In this document: one piece after another, positions 19,356 through 28,522 of the stretch
How the letters are laid out: each line of letters opens with the position of its first letter
How positions within the stretch are numbered: the first letter of the stretch is position 1
Source: Pseudomonas sp. WJP1
Lineage (GTDB): Bacteria > Pseudomonadota > Gammaproteobacteria > Pseudomonadales > Pseudomonadaceae
DNA length: 64,000 bases
NCBI RefSeq assembly: GCF_028471945.1
Contig: NZ_CP110128.1
Coordinates: 1,724,501 to 1,788,500, forward strand
Reading direction: 5' to 3'
The notes under the pieces: generated by a model
Told to the model about the DNA's origin: nothing
What the model saw: only the letters and a program-made list of their open reading frames with translations
Databases searched by the model: none
Translations under genes and position numbers: made by a program

Positions 19356-21062
19356 GTGCAAACGGCACTCGAATCGCTGACGATCCTGATCGCCGAAGAC
19401 AGCGCGGCCGACCGCATGCTGCTGTCGAGCATCGTCCGCCGCCAGGGGCATCAAGTGCTGACGGCCGCCAATGGCGCCGAAGCGGTCGAAATGTTTCGCC
19501 AGCAACGCCCGCAACTGGTGCTGATGGACGCGATGATGCCGGTGATGGACGGCTTCGAGGCGGCCGCTCAGATAAAGGAATTGGCCGGGGAAACGCTGGT
19601 GCCGATCATCTTTCTGACCTCGCTGTCGGAAAGCCAGGCGCTGGCCCGCTGCCTGGAGGTCGGGGGTGACGACTTTCTGGCAAAACCCTACAACCAGGTG
19701 ATCCTCGCCGCCAAAATCAAGGCGATGGACCGCTTGCGGCGCTTGCAGGCCACGGTGTTGCAGCAGCGCGACCAGATCGCCAGGCACCACGAATATTTGC
19801 TCAACGAGCAGCGGGTGGCCAAGGCGGTGTTCGACAAGGTGGCCCATTCCGGTTGCCTGAATGCGCCCAACATCCGCTACCTGCAATCGCCCTATGCATT
19901 GTTCAACGGCGACTTGCTGTTGGCCGCGTTCACCCCGGCGGGGGACATGCATGTACTGCTCGGCGATTTCACCGGCCATGGCCTGCCCGCCGCCGTTGGC
20001 GCCATGCCCCTGGCCGAAGTCTTCTACGGCATGACTGCCAAGGGTTACGGCCTGGCCGAAACCCTGCGCGAGATGAATGCCAAGCTCAAGCGCATCTTGC
20101 CGGTGGACATGTTCTGCTGCGCCACGATGCTGTGCCTGAGTTTCCAGGGCCGCTCGGTGGAGGTCTGGAACGGCGGCATGCCGGATGGCTACCTGCACAG
20201 CGTCGCCAGCGGGACGCGAACGCCACTGACAGCGCGGCATTTGCCGCTGGGTGTGCTGAGCCCGCAAACCTTCGATGATCGCACCGAAGTGTTTCCGATG
20301 GCCGTGGGTGATCGGGTGTTCCTGTTGTCCGACGGGGTGATCGATACCTGCGATGCCGATGAACAGCTGTTTGGCGTGCAGCGGTTGCAGCAGGTATTTG
20401 CCGCCAATCGTCAGCCCGACACCTTGTTCGAGGACATTGAGCAGGCGCTGCGAGACTTTCGCGGTGAGGCGCGCGACGACGTCAGCATGGTCGAAGTCAG
20501 CCTGCCTGTGCCCGCGCAGGCGAGTGCGCCGGTGCCGGTCTATTCCGACAGTGGCCAGTCCTGCCCCCTGGACTGGTCCGCCAGTTTCGAATTTCGCGCC
20601 GCAACGCTCAAACGTTTCAATCCGTTGCCCTACCTCTTGCAGTTGCTGCAGGAAGTGCACGGTTTGCGGGCTCAAAGCGGGGCGCTCTACAGTGTTCTGG
20701 CGGAGCTGTACTCCAACGCCCTGGAACACGGGGTGCTGGGCCTGGACTCCAGTCTCAAGCGCGATGTGTCAGGGTTTACTCGCTATTATCAACAACGCAA
20801 TGCACGCCTGGATGAGCTGCAGGACGGTTATGTCCGTGTGCATTTGCAGGTCACGCCGCAGGGCGAGGGCGGTTGCCTGGCGATTCGCGTCGAGGACAGC
20901 GGCAAGGGGTTCGATGTCGGGCGGGTACTGGAGCGCCCCGTCGATCCTGTCCGTCTGTCCGGACGTGGCGTCAGCCTGATCCGTCAGCTGGGTCATAATG
21001 CAAGCTGGTCCGACGATGGTCGAAGTGCCCGCGTGGAGTTTCTCTGGAAGGCTCTGGCATAA
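19356..21062 (+). CDS. hsbR: HsbR, response regulator with PP2C phosphatase and anti-sigma kinase domains
   Basis: A three-domain protein of about 568 residues. The receiver (LIAEDSAADR; Asp58 in LVLMDAMMP) is joined by a coiled coil to a SpoIIE/PP2C phosphatase (about 150-390; LLLAAFTPAGDMHVLLGDFTGHGLPA and LLSDGVID). It ends with a HATPase_c/SpoIIAB-type serine kinase domain (about 430-565; ELYSNALEHGVLGLD, EDSGKGFD). Phosphorylation by HptB is expected to switch it between kinase and phosphatase on HsbA. The start is uncertain: GTG 19356 is given, but TTG 19347 overlaps the hsbA stop (TTGA) and is equally possible. Confidence 0.85.
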   Translation: MQTALESLTILIAEDSAADRMLLSSIVRRQGHQVLTAANGAEAVEMFRQQRPQLVLMDAMMPVMDGFEAAAQIKELAGETLVPIIFLTSLSESQALARCLEVGGDDFLAKPYNQVILAAKIKAMDRLRRLQATVLQQRDQIARHHEYLLNEQRVAKAVFDKVAHSGCLNAPNIRYLQSPYALFNGDLLLAAFTPAGDMHVLLGDFTGHGLPAAVGAMPLAEVFYGMTAKGYGLAETLREMNAKLKRILPVDMFCCATMLCLSFQGRSVEVWNGGMPDGYLHSVASGTRTPLTARHLPLGVLSPQTFDDRTEVFPMAVGDRVFLLSDGVIDTCDADEQLFGVQRLQQVFAANRQPDTLFEDIEQALRDFRGEARDDVSMVEVSLPVPAQASAPVPVYSDSGQSCPLDWSASFEFRAATLKRFNPLPYLLQLLQEVHGLRAQSGALYSVLAELYSNALEHGVLGLDSSLKRDVSGFTRYYQQRNARLDELQDGYVRVHLQVTPQGEGGCLAIRVEDSGKGFDVGRVLERPVDPVRLSGRGVSLIRQLGHNASWSDDGRSARVEFLWKALA

Positions 21063-21092
21063 TCCGTAAATTCTTGATCAGGGAGCGAACAA

Positions 21093-21443
21093 GTGACTGA
21101 CAAACATCTGGACCTGGACGCGCTGAGCGCGTTGCGCGACGTCATGGAGGACGCGTATCCGCAGTTGCTGGATACCTTTCTCGCCGATTCCGAAGAGCGC
21201 CTGCAGTCGCTGCGCAAGGCAGTGCAGGTTGCGCAACTGGTAGACGTGGCGCACAGCTTCAAGGGCAGCAGCAGCAATATGGGGGCCGTCAAGCTTGTCG
21301 CGCTATGTGGTGAGCTCGAGAAGAACGCTGAAAAGCTTTCGTCCTCCCAAATCCAGGAGCTGATTGCTGCAATCGACCTCGAGTTCGCGATCGTTCGTCC
21401 TCTTTACGAAGCTGAGCGGCAGCGGTCCCTGGCAGAAAGTTGA
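21093..21443 (+). CDS. hptB: Histidine phosphotransfer protein HptB
   Basis: A 116-residue four-helix Hpt protein with the phospho-accepting His54 in DVAHSFKGSSSNMGA. In P. aeruginosa it receives phosphate from PA1611, RetS-family and SagS kinases and passes it to HsbR. It starts at GTG 21093 after GGGAGCG. Last gene of the hsb module before the fliK promoter. Confidence 0.88.
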   Translation: MTDKHLDLDALSALRDVMEDAYPQLLDTFLADSEERLQSLRKAVQVAQLVDVAHSFKGSSSNMGAVKLVALCGELEKNAEKLSSSQIQELIAAIDLEFAIVRPLYEAERQRSLAES

Positions 21444-21477
21444 AGCGTAAGGCGTATTTCGTCGTCATCGGGTGAAA

Positions 21478-21494
21478 CTGGCCCGCCCCTTGCT
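21478..21494 (+). promoter_or_regulatory. Sigma54 promoter of fliK
   Basis: CTGGCCCGCCCCTTGCT: GG at 21480-21481, GC at 21492-21493, exact N10; the -24 element deviates only at one base from TGGCAC. About 50 nt before the fliK ATG. Confidence 0.75.
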
Positions 21495-21544
21495 ATCAAC
21501 TCTTTCAACTGTACCTACGATCCCAGTACAGCGGAGACCGTTCA

Positions 21545-22834
21545 ATGCCCTTTACCCCCAATTCTCTCCTCCAGGCCACCGCTCAGGCCAAGAGTCAGGC
21601 TACCGCCGCCCCTTCCCCGAAGGTCGCCGCCGAGCCCGGGGACAAGGCGTCCAGCTTCTCTCGGGTGTACGCCACACAAGGCCGAAACCCCTCTGTAGCG
21701 ACCGCTGACGGACCTTCGAAACAACCACGTGACGAGGTGGCGGACAGCACCGGTAAAAAGGACGTCGACAAGGATAACGCTGCCGCCGAAAAGCCTGCCG
21801 TTGCCGATAGCGGCAAAAGCTTGCCCGCCGATAAACCGGCGCAAGTCGACGACCAGCCGGCCAGCGATACGCCGGACGCCGTGCAGGTAACGGTCGTCGA
21901 TGCCTTGCCTGTTGATCCAGCTTTGTTGCCTGCAGTCGCGACGCCTGTTGTGGCTGATTCGCCAGTCGTTGAAGCGATCGTGGCATCGATCATCCCCCCG
22001 GCCGTCCCTGCCACCGACGCTGGTTTCGATCCCGAAGCCGACCCGCTCGACGCCCTGCCAGCCTTGCGCATGGCCATGGAGCAGAGCGGCCATGTCTCGG
22101 CCTCGAGCCAGGCGCAACCCAAGGCGGCACCGACTCCGGCCGACGGCGAGCCGACCGGGGCGCAGGCCTTTGCCGCCGGCATGGCGAACATGCTCGATGT
22201 GCAAGCCGACAAGTCCAGTACCGGCCAGGGTAGCGACAATGCCTTCAGTGGCCTGATCGATGAGGGGCTCAAGGACCTCAAGTCTGCCAGCAGCGATACC
22301 CGGGTCGACGATTTCGCCAACCGTCTGGCGGCACTGACCCAGGCGGCCACGCCAAAAACCGCTAACGCGATGCCGGTCAACCAGCCCATCGCGATGCATC
22401 AGAGCGGCTGGACCGAAGAAGTGGTGAACCGGGTCATGTACCTGTCCAGCGCCAATCTCAAGGCGGCCGACATCCAGTTGCAGCCGGCCGAGCTCGGCCG
22501 CCTCGACATCCGGGTGAACATGGTGCCCGATCAGCAGACCCAGGTGACGTTCATGAGCGCGCACCCGGGCGTGCGTGAAGCGTTGGACGGCCAGATGCAG
22601 CGTTTGCGCGACATGTTCACGCAGCAGGGCATGGGCCAGGTCGACGTCAATGTTTCCGACCAGTCCCGGGGGTCGCAGGACCAGGCGCAGCAACAGCAGG
22701 CGCAGAGTGGACGTACCAGTGCCGGCGGCGGACGGCTCGATTCGATGGATGACGAGATCGCCCCGAGCATTGCCGAAGTGGCTGCAACGGCCACCCATGT
22801 GATCGGCTCCAGCGCCGTCGACTACTACGCCTGA
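21545..22834 (+). CDS. fliK: Flagellar hook-length control protein FliK
   Basis: A 429-residue molecular ruler. A long Ala/Pro/Asp-rich, low-complexity N-terminal half is followed by the conserved Flg_hook (FliK C) domain at about 285-385: VMYLSSANLKAADIQLQPAELGRLDIRV and TQVTFMSAHPGVREAL. A Gln-rich tail follows. It switches FlhB export specificity from hook to filament. A second, larger FliK-like protein is encoded at 46901-48469. Confidence 0.92.
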   Translation: MPFTPNSLLQATAQAKSQATAAPSPKVAAEPGDKASSFSRVYATQGRNPSVATADGPSKQPRDEVADSTGKKDVDKDNAAAEKPAVADSGKSLPADKPAQVDDQPASDTPDAVQVTVVDALPVDPALLPAVATPVVADSPVVEAIVASIIPPAVPATDAGFDPEADPLDALPALRMAMEQSGHVSASSQAQPKAAPTPADGEPTGAQAFAAGMANMLDVQADKSSTGQGSDNAFSGLIDEGLKDLKSASSDTRVDDFANRLAALTQAATPKTANAMPVNQPIAMHQSGWTEEVVNRVMYLSSANLKAADIQLQPAELGRLDIRVNMVPDQQTQVTFMSAHPGVREALDGQMQRLRDMFTQQGMGQVDVNVSDQSRGSQDQAQQQQAQSGRTSAGGGRLDSMDDEIAPSIAEVAATATHVIGSSAVDYYA

Positions 22835-22853
22835 TAATTCGCGGCGCCCCCTG

Positions 22854-22928
22854 AAAGATCGCAGCCTTCGGCAGCTCCTACATTGGAATGTGTACATCCT
22901 GTAGGAGCTGCCGAAGGCTGCGATCTTT
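22854..22928. repeat. 29-bp perfect inverted repeat between fliK and fliL
   Basis: AAAGATCGCAGCCTTCGGCA... at 22854-22882 is inverted perfectly at 22900-22928, followed by TTTGCTTTTT. The core (GCAGCCTTCGGCAGCTCCTAC) is a different REP family from the GTAGGAGCCAGG type. Position and T-run suggest it also works as the fliK terminator, right before the fliL promoter. Confidence 0.85.
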
Positions 22929-22950
22929 TGCTTTTTAGGCGCGGTCGCTT

Positions 22951-22967
22951 CTGGCATAACACTTGCT
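22951..22967 (+). promoter_or_regulatory. Sigma54 promoter of fliL operon
   Basis: CTGGCATAACACTTGCT: GG at 22953-22954, GC at 22965-22966, exact N10 spacing, close to consensus, 50 nt before fliL. Confidence 0.88.
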
Positions 22968-23016
22968 CCTGCCTTGTCGCGCGACTGTAAAAACCGAATA
23001 GTGACGGATTATTGGC

Positions 23017-23517
23017 ATGGCGAAGAGCGACGCAGCAGTAAAAGACCCCGCAACCAAAGGCAAGCTCAAGCTGATCATCGTGATCGTGGTGGCGCTGCTG
23101 CTGGCGATCGGCTTGTCCGTGGGGGCGACCTGGTACTTCATGCACAGTGCCCAGAGCAAGCCTGACGTCGCGGCCGAAACCACCCCCGTGGGCAAACAGC
23201 CTGCCGTTTTCGAGCCGATGGCTCCGGCGTTCGTGGCCAACTACAACCAGAACGGTCGCCAGCGCTACATGCAAGTGAGTATCACCATGCTCGCGCGCAA
23301 CCAGGCGGATCTGGACGCGCTCAAGGTGCACATGCCGGTGATCCGCAACAACCTGGTGATGCTGTTCTCCGGTCAGGATTTCGCGACCCTCGCCTCGCCG
23401 GTCGGCCAGGAAATGTTGCGCCAGAAGGCCACGGCCAGCGTCCAGGAAGTGGCGCAGAAAGAACTCGGCAAAGTGGTGATCGAACAGTTGCTTTTCACTA
23501 ATTTCGTACTGCAGTAG
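23017..23517 (+). CDS. fliL: Flagellar basal body-associated protein FliL
   Basis: A 166-residue single-pass membrane protein (TM near residues 20-42) with a periplasmic SPFH-like FliL domain; it stabilises the rod and supports stator function. First gene of fliLMNOPQR-flhB; short gaps to fliM. Confidence 0.94.
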   Translation: MAKSDAAVKDPATKGKLKLIIVIVVALLLAIGLSVGATWYFMHSAQSKPDVAAETTPVGKQPAVFEPMAPAFVANYNQNGRQRYMQVSITMLARNQADLDALKVHMPVIRNNLVMLFSGQDFATLASPVGQEMLRQKATASVQEVAQKELGKVVIEQLLFTNFVLQ

Positions 23518-23526
23518 GAACACGAC

Positions 23527-24495
23527 ATGGCCGTGCAGGACCTGCTGTCCCAGGATGAGATCGACGCGCTGCTGCATGGCGTCGACGATGGTCTGGTACA
23601 GACCGATATTGCTGCCGAACCCGGCACCGTCAAGAGCTATGACCTGACCAGCCAGGATCGCATCGTCCGTGGACGCATGCCGACCCTGGAAATGATCAAC
23701 GAGCGTTTTGCCCGCTACACACGCATCAGCATGTTCAACATGCTGCGCCGCTCGGCAGACGTAGCGGTCGGTGGCGTGCAGGTGATGAAGTTCGGCGAAT
23801 ACGTGCACTCGCTGTACGTGCCGACCAGTCTCAACCTGGTCAAGATCAAGCCGCTGCGCGGTACGGCGCTGTTTATCCTCGACGCCAAGCTGGTGTTCAA
23901 GCTGGTGGACAACTTCTTCGGCGGCGATGGCCGCCACGCCAAGATCGAGGGGCGTGAATTCACTCCGACCGAGTTGCGCGTGGTGCGCATGGTGCTGGAG
24001 CAAGCCTTCGTCGACTTGAAAGAGGCCTGGCAGGCGATCATGGAAGTGAACTTCGAGTACATCAACTCGGAAGTGAACCCGGCCATGGCCAACATCGTCG
24101 GCCCGAGCGAAGCCATTGTGGTGTCGACCTTCCACATCGAACTCGATGGCGGTGGCGGTGACCTGCACGTGACCATGCCTTACTCGATGATCGAACCGGT
24201 GCGCGAAATGCTTGATGCCGGCTTCCAGTCCGATCTCGACGACCAGGACGAGCGTTGGGTCAACGCCTTGCGCCAGGACGTGCTGGACGTCGATGTACCG
24301 ATCAACGCTACGGTTGCCCGTCGCCAGTTGAAGCTGCGCGACATCCTGCACATGCAGCCGGGGGATGTGATTCCCGTGGACATGCAGGAAGAACTGGTCA
24401 TGCGCGCCAACGGCGTGCCGGCCTTCAAGGTCAAGATGGGCTCGCACAAGGGCAACCTTGCACTGCAAGTGATCGAGCCGATCGAGCGCCGTTGA
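23527..24495 (+). CDS. fliM: Flagellar motor switch protein FliM
   Basis: A 322-residue C-ring protein that receives CheY-P. The N-terminal LLSQDEIDALLHGV motif is the CheY-P-binding peptide; the middle CheC-like domain and the C-terminal SPOA domain (RQLKLRDILHMQPGDVI) follow. AGGAACACGACATG gives the start. Confidence 0.97.
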   Translation: MAVQDLLSQDEIDALLHGVDDGLVQTDIAAEPGTVKSYDLTSQDRIVRGRMPTLEMINERFARYTRISMFNMLRRSADVAVGGVQVMKFGEYVHSLYVPTSLNLVKIKPLRGTALFILDAKLVFKLVDNFFGGDGRHAKIEGREFTPTELRVVRMVLEQAFVDLKEAWQAIMEVNFEYINSEVNPAMANIVGPSEAIVVSTFHIELDGGGGDLHVTMPYSMIEPVREMLDAGFQSDLDDQDERWVNALRQDVLDVDVPINATVARRQLKLRDILHMQPGDVIPVDMQEELVMRANGVPAFKVKMGSHKGNLALQVIEPIERR

Positions 24496-24554
24496 AGCGG
24501 CGCAACTTCCCCTATTAACTCACTCTTCATTGAAGAGTTGCCCGCCGAGGACAA

Positions 24555-25016
24555 ATGATGGCTGACGATATGAATACCCTGGACGACCAGGCGCTGGCTG
24601 ATGAGTGGGCTGCGGCCCTTGAAGAAACCGGCGACGCCGGGCAGGCCGATATCGATGCCTTGCTGGCCGCCGATGCTGGCCGTTCTTCGTCCAACCGGCT
24701 GCCCATGGAAGAGTTCGGCAGCGTGCCGAAGAACAACGACCCGGTGAGCCTGGAAGGCCCGAACCTGGACGTGATCCTCGATATCCCGGTGTCGATCTCC
24801 ATGGAGGTCGGCAGCACCGACATCAACATCCGCAACCTGTTGCAGCTCAACCAGGGTTCGGTCATCGAACTCGATCGCCTGGCCGGTGAGCCGCTGGACG
24901 TGCTGGTCAACGGTACCCTCATCGCCCATGGCGAAGTGGTGGTGGTCAACGAGAAGTTCGGCATCCGCCTGACCGACGTGATCAGCCCAAGTGAACGCAT
25001 CAAGAAGCTGCGCTGA
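24555..25016 (+). CDS. fliN: Flagellar motor switch protein FliN
   Basis: A 153-residue C-ring subunit. A variable acidic N-terminus is followed by the SPOA domain (LDVILDIPVSISMEVGSTDINIRNLLQLNQGSV). Two adjacent ATG codons (24555, 24558) could serve as start; GAGGAC lies upstream. The stop is adjacent to the fliO GTG. Confidence 0.96.
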   Translation: MMADDMNTLDDQALADEWAAALEETGDAGQADIDALLAADAGRSSSNRLPMEEFGSVPKNNDPVSLEGPNLDVILDIPVSISMEVGSTDINIRNLLQLNQGSVIELDRLAGEPLDVLVNGTLIAHGEVVVVNEKFGIRLTDVISPSERIKKLR

Positions 25017-25469
25017 GTGAAAAGGCTTCTGGGGTTGTTCTCGGGATTGGCGTTGGCGTTGCCGTGCCTTGTGCTGGCCGCCGAGCCCGTCGCCAATGCC
25101 GCCGCCGCGCCTGCGGTCAACAGCGGCGTGGCCGGGCAGTTGACCCAATTGGTGTTCGGTTTGTTGCTGGTGCTGGGGCTGATTTTCTTCCTCGCCTGGC
25201 TATTGCGCCGGGTGCAACAGGCCGGGCCGGCCGGCAAGGGGCAAGTGATCGAGTTGATTGGCTCCCGCGCGCTGGGGCCCCGTGATCGCTTGATGCTCGT
25301 GCAGGTCGGCAACGAGCAGATCCTGCTCGGCCTGAGCCCGGGCACCATCACCGCGTTGCATGTGCTCAAGGAGCCGGTGCAAGTGCCGAGCGGGACTGAA
25401 AAAGCCACCCCCGAGTTTGCCCAGCGCCTGATGGAGCTGATGGGCAAGGATCAGAAGGATAAGAAGTAA
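25017..25469 (+). CDS. fliO: Flagellar biosynthesis protein FliO
   Basis: A 150-residue membrane protein that helps assemble the FliP ring. There is a signal/TM segment at the N-terminus and a second TM around residues 42-62 ([21 protein letters not shown]), followed by a small cytoplasmic SPOA-like domain ([19 protein letters not shown]). Starts at GTG immediately after the fliN stop and overlaps fliP by one base (TAATG). Confidence 0.9.
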   Translation: MKRLLGLFSGLALALPCLVLAAEPVANAAAAPAVNSGVAGQLTQLVFGLLLVLGLIFFLAWLLRRVQQAGPAGKGQVIELIGSRALGPRDRLMLVQVGNEQILLGLSPGTITALHVLKEPVQVPSGTEKATPEFAQRLMELMGKDQKDKK

Positions 25470-26227
25470 TGGGTGCGCTGCGCATCATCTTGACGCTGGC
25501 CCTGGTGCTGGCCGCGCCGCTGGCGTTCGCCGCCGATCCGTTGTCGATCCCGGCCATCACCCTGGGCACCAACGCCGAGGGCGCCCAGGAGTATTCGGTC
25601 AGCCTGCAGATCCTGCTGATCATGACCGCGCTGAGTTTCATCCCGGCGTTCGTCATGCTGATGACCAGCTTCACGCGGATCATCATCGTCTTCTCGATCC
25701 TGCGCCAGGCCCTTGGTTTGCAGCAGACGCCGTCGAACCAGATCCTCACCGGCATGGCGCTGTTCCTGACCCTGTTCATCATGGCCCCGGTGTTCGACCG
25801 GGTGAACCAGGATGCCTTGCAACCCTACCTGGCGGAAAAAATGACCGCCCAGGATGCCGTGGCCAAGGCCCAGGTACCGATCAAGGACTTCATGCTGGCC
25901 CAGACGCGCACCAGTGACCTGGAGCTGTTCATGCGCCTGTCCAAGCGTACCGACATTGCCACGCCGGATCAGGCGCCGCTAACCATCCTGGTGCCGGCCT
26001 TCGTGACCTCCGAGCTCAAGACAGCGTTCCAGATCGGTTTCATGATCTTCATCCCGTTCCTGATCATCGACCTGGTCGTGGCCAGTGTGCTGATGGCCAT
26101 GGGTATGATGATGCTCTCGCCGCTGATCATTTCCCTGCCATTCAAAATCATGCTGTTCGTGCTGGTCGATGGCTGGGCATTGATCATCGGCACCCTGGCC
26201 AGCAGTTTCGGTGGTGTTTCGCCATGA
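25469..26227 (+). CDS. fliP: Flagellar export gate protein FliP
   Basis: A 252-residue core subunit of the export gate with a cleavable signal peptide (ending AAPLAFA) and four TM segments. The FliP signatures [18 protein letters not shown] and [12 protein letters not shown] are present. Overlaps fliQ by 4 nt. Confidence 0.97.
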   Translation: MGALRIILTLALVLAAPLAFAADPLSIPAITLGTNAEGAQEYSVSLQILLIMTALSFIPAFVMLMTSFTRIIIVFSILRQALGLQQTPSNQILTGMALFLTLFIMAPVFDRVNQDALQPYLAEKMTAQDAVAKAQVPIKDFMLAQTRTSDLELFMRLSKRTDIATPDQAPLTILVPAFVTSELKTAFQIGFMIFIPFLIIDLVVASVLMAMGMMMLSPLIISLPFKIMLFVLVDGWALIIGTLASSFGGVSP

Positions 26228-26493
26228 CGCCTGAAGTCGCCGTAGACATTTTCCGCGAAGCCCTGTGGTTGACCACCATGATGGTCGCCGTGCTGGTGAT
26301 TCCGAGCCTGCTGGTGGGCCTGCTGGTGGCGATGTTCCAGGCCGCCACCCAGATCAACGAACAGACCCTGAGCTTTTTGCCGCGCCTGCTGGTGATGCTG
26401 GTGACGCTGATCGTCGGCGGTCCGTGGTTGGTACAGACCTTCATGGAGTACATCCTGCAGTTGTACGGCAGTATTCCGCAGGTCATCGGCTAA
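26224..26493 (+). CDS. fliQ: Flagellar export gate protein FliQ
   Basis: An 89-residue two-TM gate subunit ([20 protein letters not shown] and the second helix near residues 52-75); [15 protein letters not shown] is the family core. Coupled to fliP by ATGA overlap. Confidence 0.96.
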   Translation: MTPEVAVDIFREALWLTTMMVAVLVIPSLLVGLLVAMFQAATQINEQTLSFLPRLLVMLVTLIVGGPWLVQTFMEYILQLYGSIPQVIG

Positions 26494-26496
26494 GCC

Positions 26497-27282
26497 ATGT
26501 CGTCGCTGCTGCAACTGACCGATACCCAGATCAGCACCTGGGTGGCGACGTTCATGCTGCCGCTGTTTCGCGTCGGCTCCTTGCTAATGGTCATGCCGGT
26601 GTTCGGCACGACCCTGCTGCCTCGGCGCATCCGCCTGTATTTCGCGGTGGCCATTACCGTGGTCATCGCGCCGGGCCTGCCACCGATGCCCCCGGTCAAT
26701 CCCCTGGATCTTAGCGGGCTTTTGCTGATCGCCGAGCAGATCCTCATCGGTGCGGTGATGGGCTTTTCCTTGCAGTTGTTCTTTCAGGCCTTTGTGGTGG
26801 CCGGACAGATCGTCGCCATTCAAATGGGCATGGGCTTCGCCTCCATGATCGACCCGACCAACGGTGTATCGACGGCAGTCATCGGGCAGTTTTTCACCAT
26901 GCTGGTGACGCTGCTGTTCCTGTCCATGAACGGTCATCTGGTGGTGTTCGAGATCCTCACCGAGAGCTTCACCACGTTGCCGGTGGGTGGCGGCCTGATG
27001 GTCAATCACTACTGGGAGCTGGCCGGCAAACTCGGTTGGGTACTCGGTTCGGCGTTGCTGCTGGTGCTGCCGGCGATTACCGCGCTGCTGGTGGTTAACA
27101 TCGCGTTTGGCGTCATGACCCGGGCAGCGCCGCAACTGAACATTTTCTCAGTCGGCTTCCCGCTGATCCTGGTGCTTGGGTTGTTTATCATCTGGGTCGG
27201 GCTGGCGGACATTCTCAATCAGTATCAACCGCTGGCCTCCGAGGCCTTGCAGTTGTTACGCGAAATGGCACGGGCGAGCTGA
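26497..27282 (+). CDS. fliR: Flagellar export gate protein FliR
   Basis: A 261-residue gate subunit with about six TM helices; GMGFASMIDPTNGVSTAVIGQF is the FliR/SctT hallmark region. Three bases separate it from both neighbours. Confidence 0.96.
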   Translation: MSSLLQLTDTQISTWVATFMLPLFRVGSLLMVMPVFGTTLLPRRIRLYFAVAITVVIAPGLPPMPPVNPLDLSGLLLIAEQILIGAVMGFSLQLFFQAFVVAGQIVAIQMGMGFASMIDPTNGVSTAVIGQFFTMLVTLLFLSMNGHLVVFEILTESFTTLPVGGGLMVNHYWELAGKLGWVLGSALLLVLPAITALLVVNIAFGVMTRAAPQLNIFSVGFPLILVLGLFIIWVGLADILNQYQPLASEALQLLREMARAS

Positions 27283-27285
27283 GTC

Positions 27286-28425
27286 ATGGCTGAGAGCGAA
27301 AGCGGTCAGGACAAAACAGAAGACCCCACGGAGAAGCGCAAGCAGGACTCCCGTGAAAAGGGCGAGGTAGCCCGGTCAAAGGAGCTCAGCACCCTGGCGA
27401 TCATGCTGGTCGGTGCCTCGGCATTATTGATTTTTGGCGGCGCCATGGCGCAGGACATGATGGAGCTGATGCGCATCAACTTCTCGCTGCCACGGGAAGT
27501 GATCCTGGACCAGAACTCCATGGCCACCTACCTGATGCGCTCGGGGCAGATTGCCCTTTGGTCGATCCAGCCAGTGATGATCACGTTGGTGCTGGCTGCC
27601 ATCATCGGTCCGATTTCCCTGGGGGGCTGGCTGTTCGCGGCGAATTCCATGGCGCCCAAATTCAGCCGCTTGAATCCTGGCCCCGGGCTCAAGCGCATGT
27701 TCTCGACCAAGTCGCTGGTCGAACTGCTCAAGGCCCTGGCCAAATTCATCATCATTCTGTTCGTGGCGCTGGCGGTGTTGTCGGCGGACATCGATGACCT
27801 GCTGCGTATCGCCCATGAGCCCTTGGACATGGCCATCATTCACAGCCTGCAAGTCGTGGGCTGGAGTACCTTGTGGATGGCCTGCGGGCTGATCCTCATC
27901 GCTGTGGTGGACGTGCCGGTGCAGCTCTGGGAAAGCCACAAGAAACTGCTGATGACCAAGCAGGAAGTGCGTGACGAGCACAAGGATCAAGAGGGGCGAC
28001 CTGAGGTCAAGCAACGAGTTCGACAGCTGCAGCGCGAGATGTCCCAGCGGCGGATGATGGCCGCCATTCCCGAGGCCGACGTAGTCATCACCAACCCGAC
28101 GCACTACGCCGTGGCGCTCAAGTACGACCCGGACAATGGCGGGGCGCCGATGTTGATCGCCAAGGGCAGTGACTTCCTGGCGTTGAAGATTCGCGAGATT
28201 GCAACGGCCAACGAGATTCTGCTGCTGGAATCCCCGGCGTTGGCGCGGTCGATTTATTACTCCACCGAGCTTGAGCAGGAAATTCCGGGCGGGTTGTATC
28301 TGGCGGTGGCGCAGGTGTTGGCGTACGTCTATCAGATTCGCCAATATCGTGCGGGCAAGGGCAAGCGGCCGGATCCGCTTAAAGACGATCTTCCCATCCC
28401 GCCAGATCTGCGCCGGGATTCCTGA
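27286..28425 (+). CDS. flhB: Flagellar export switch protein FlhB
   Basis: A 379-residue protein with four N-terminal TM helices and the cytoplasmic autoproteolytic domain. The cleavage motif NPTH lies in DVVITNPTHYAVALKY. It switches substrate class on the FliK signal. In most relatives flhA follows closely; here about 3.6 kb of accessory DNA intervenes. Confidence 0.97.
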   Translation: MAESESGQDKTEDPTEKRKQDSREKGEVARSKELSTLAIMLVGASALLIFGGAMAQDMMELMRINFSLPREVILDQNSMATYLMRSGQIALWSIQPVMITLVLAAIIGPISLGGWLFAANSMAPKFSRLNPGPGLKRMFSTKSLVELLKALAKFIIILFVALAVLSADIDDLLRIAHEPLDMAIIHSLQVVGWSTLWMACGLILIAVVDVPVQLWESHKKLLMTKQEVRDEHKDQEGRPEVKQRVRQLQREMSQRRMMAAIPEADVVITNPTHYAVALKYDPDNGGAPMLIAKGSDFLALKIREIATANEILLLESPALARSIYYSTELEQEIPGGLYLAVAQVLAYVYQIRQYRAGKGKRPDPLKDDLPIPPDLRRDS

Positions 28426-28522
28426 TTAAGTGCCAGCGCAAAAAATATCTATGTAGGGCACTCTCCGAGTCCATCCAGTTAACATCGAAAGGCGTTCATT
28501 AGCAGCCAAGGAGGGCATGACT

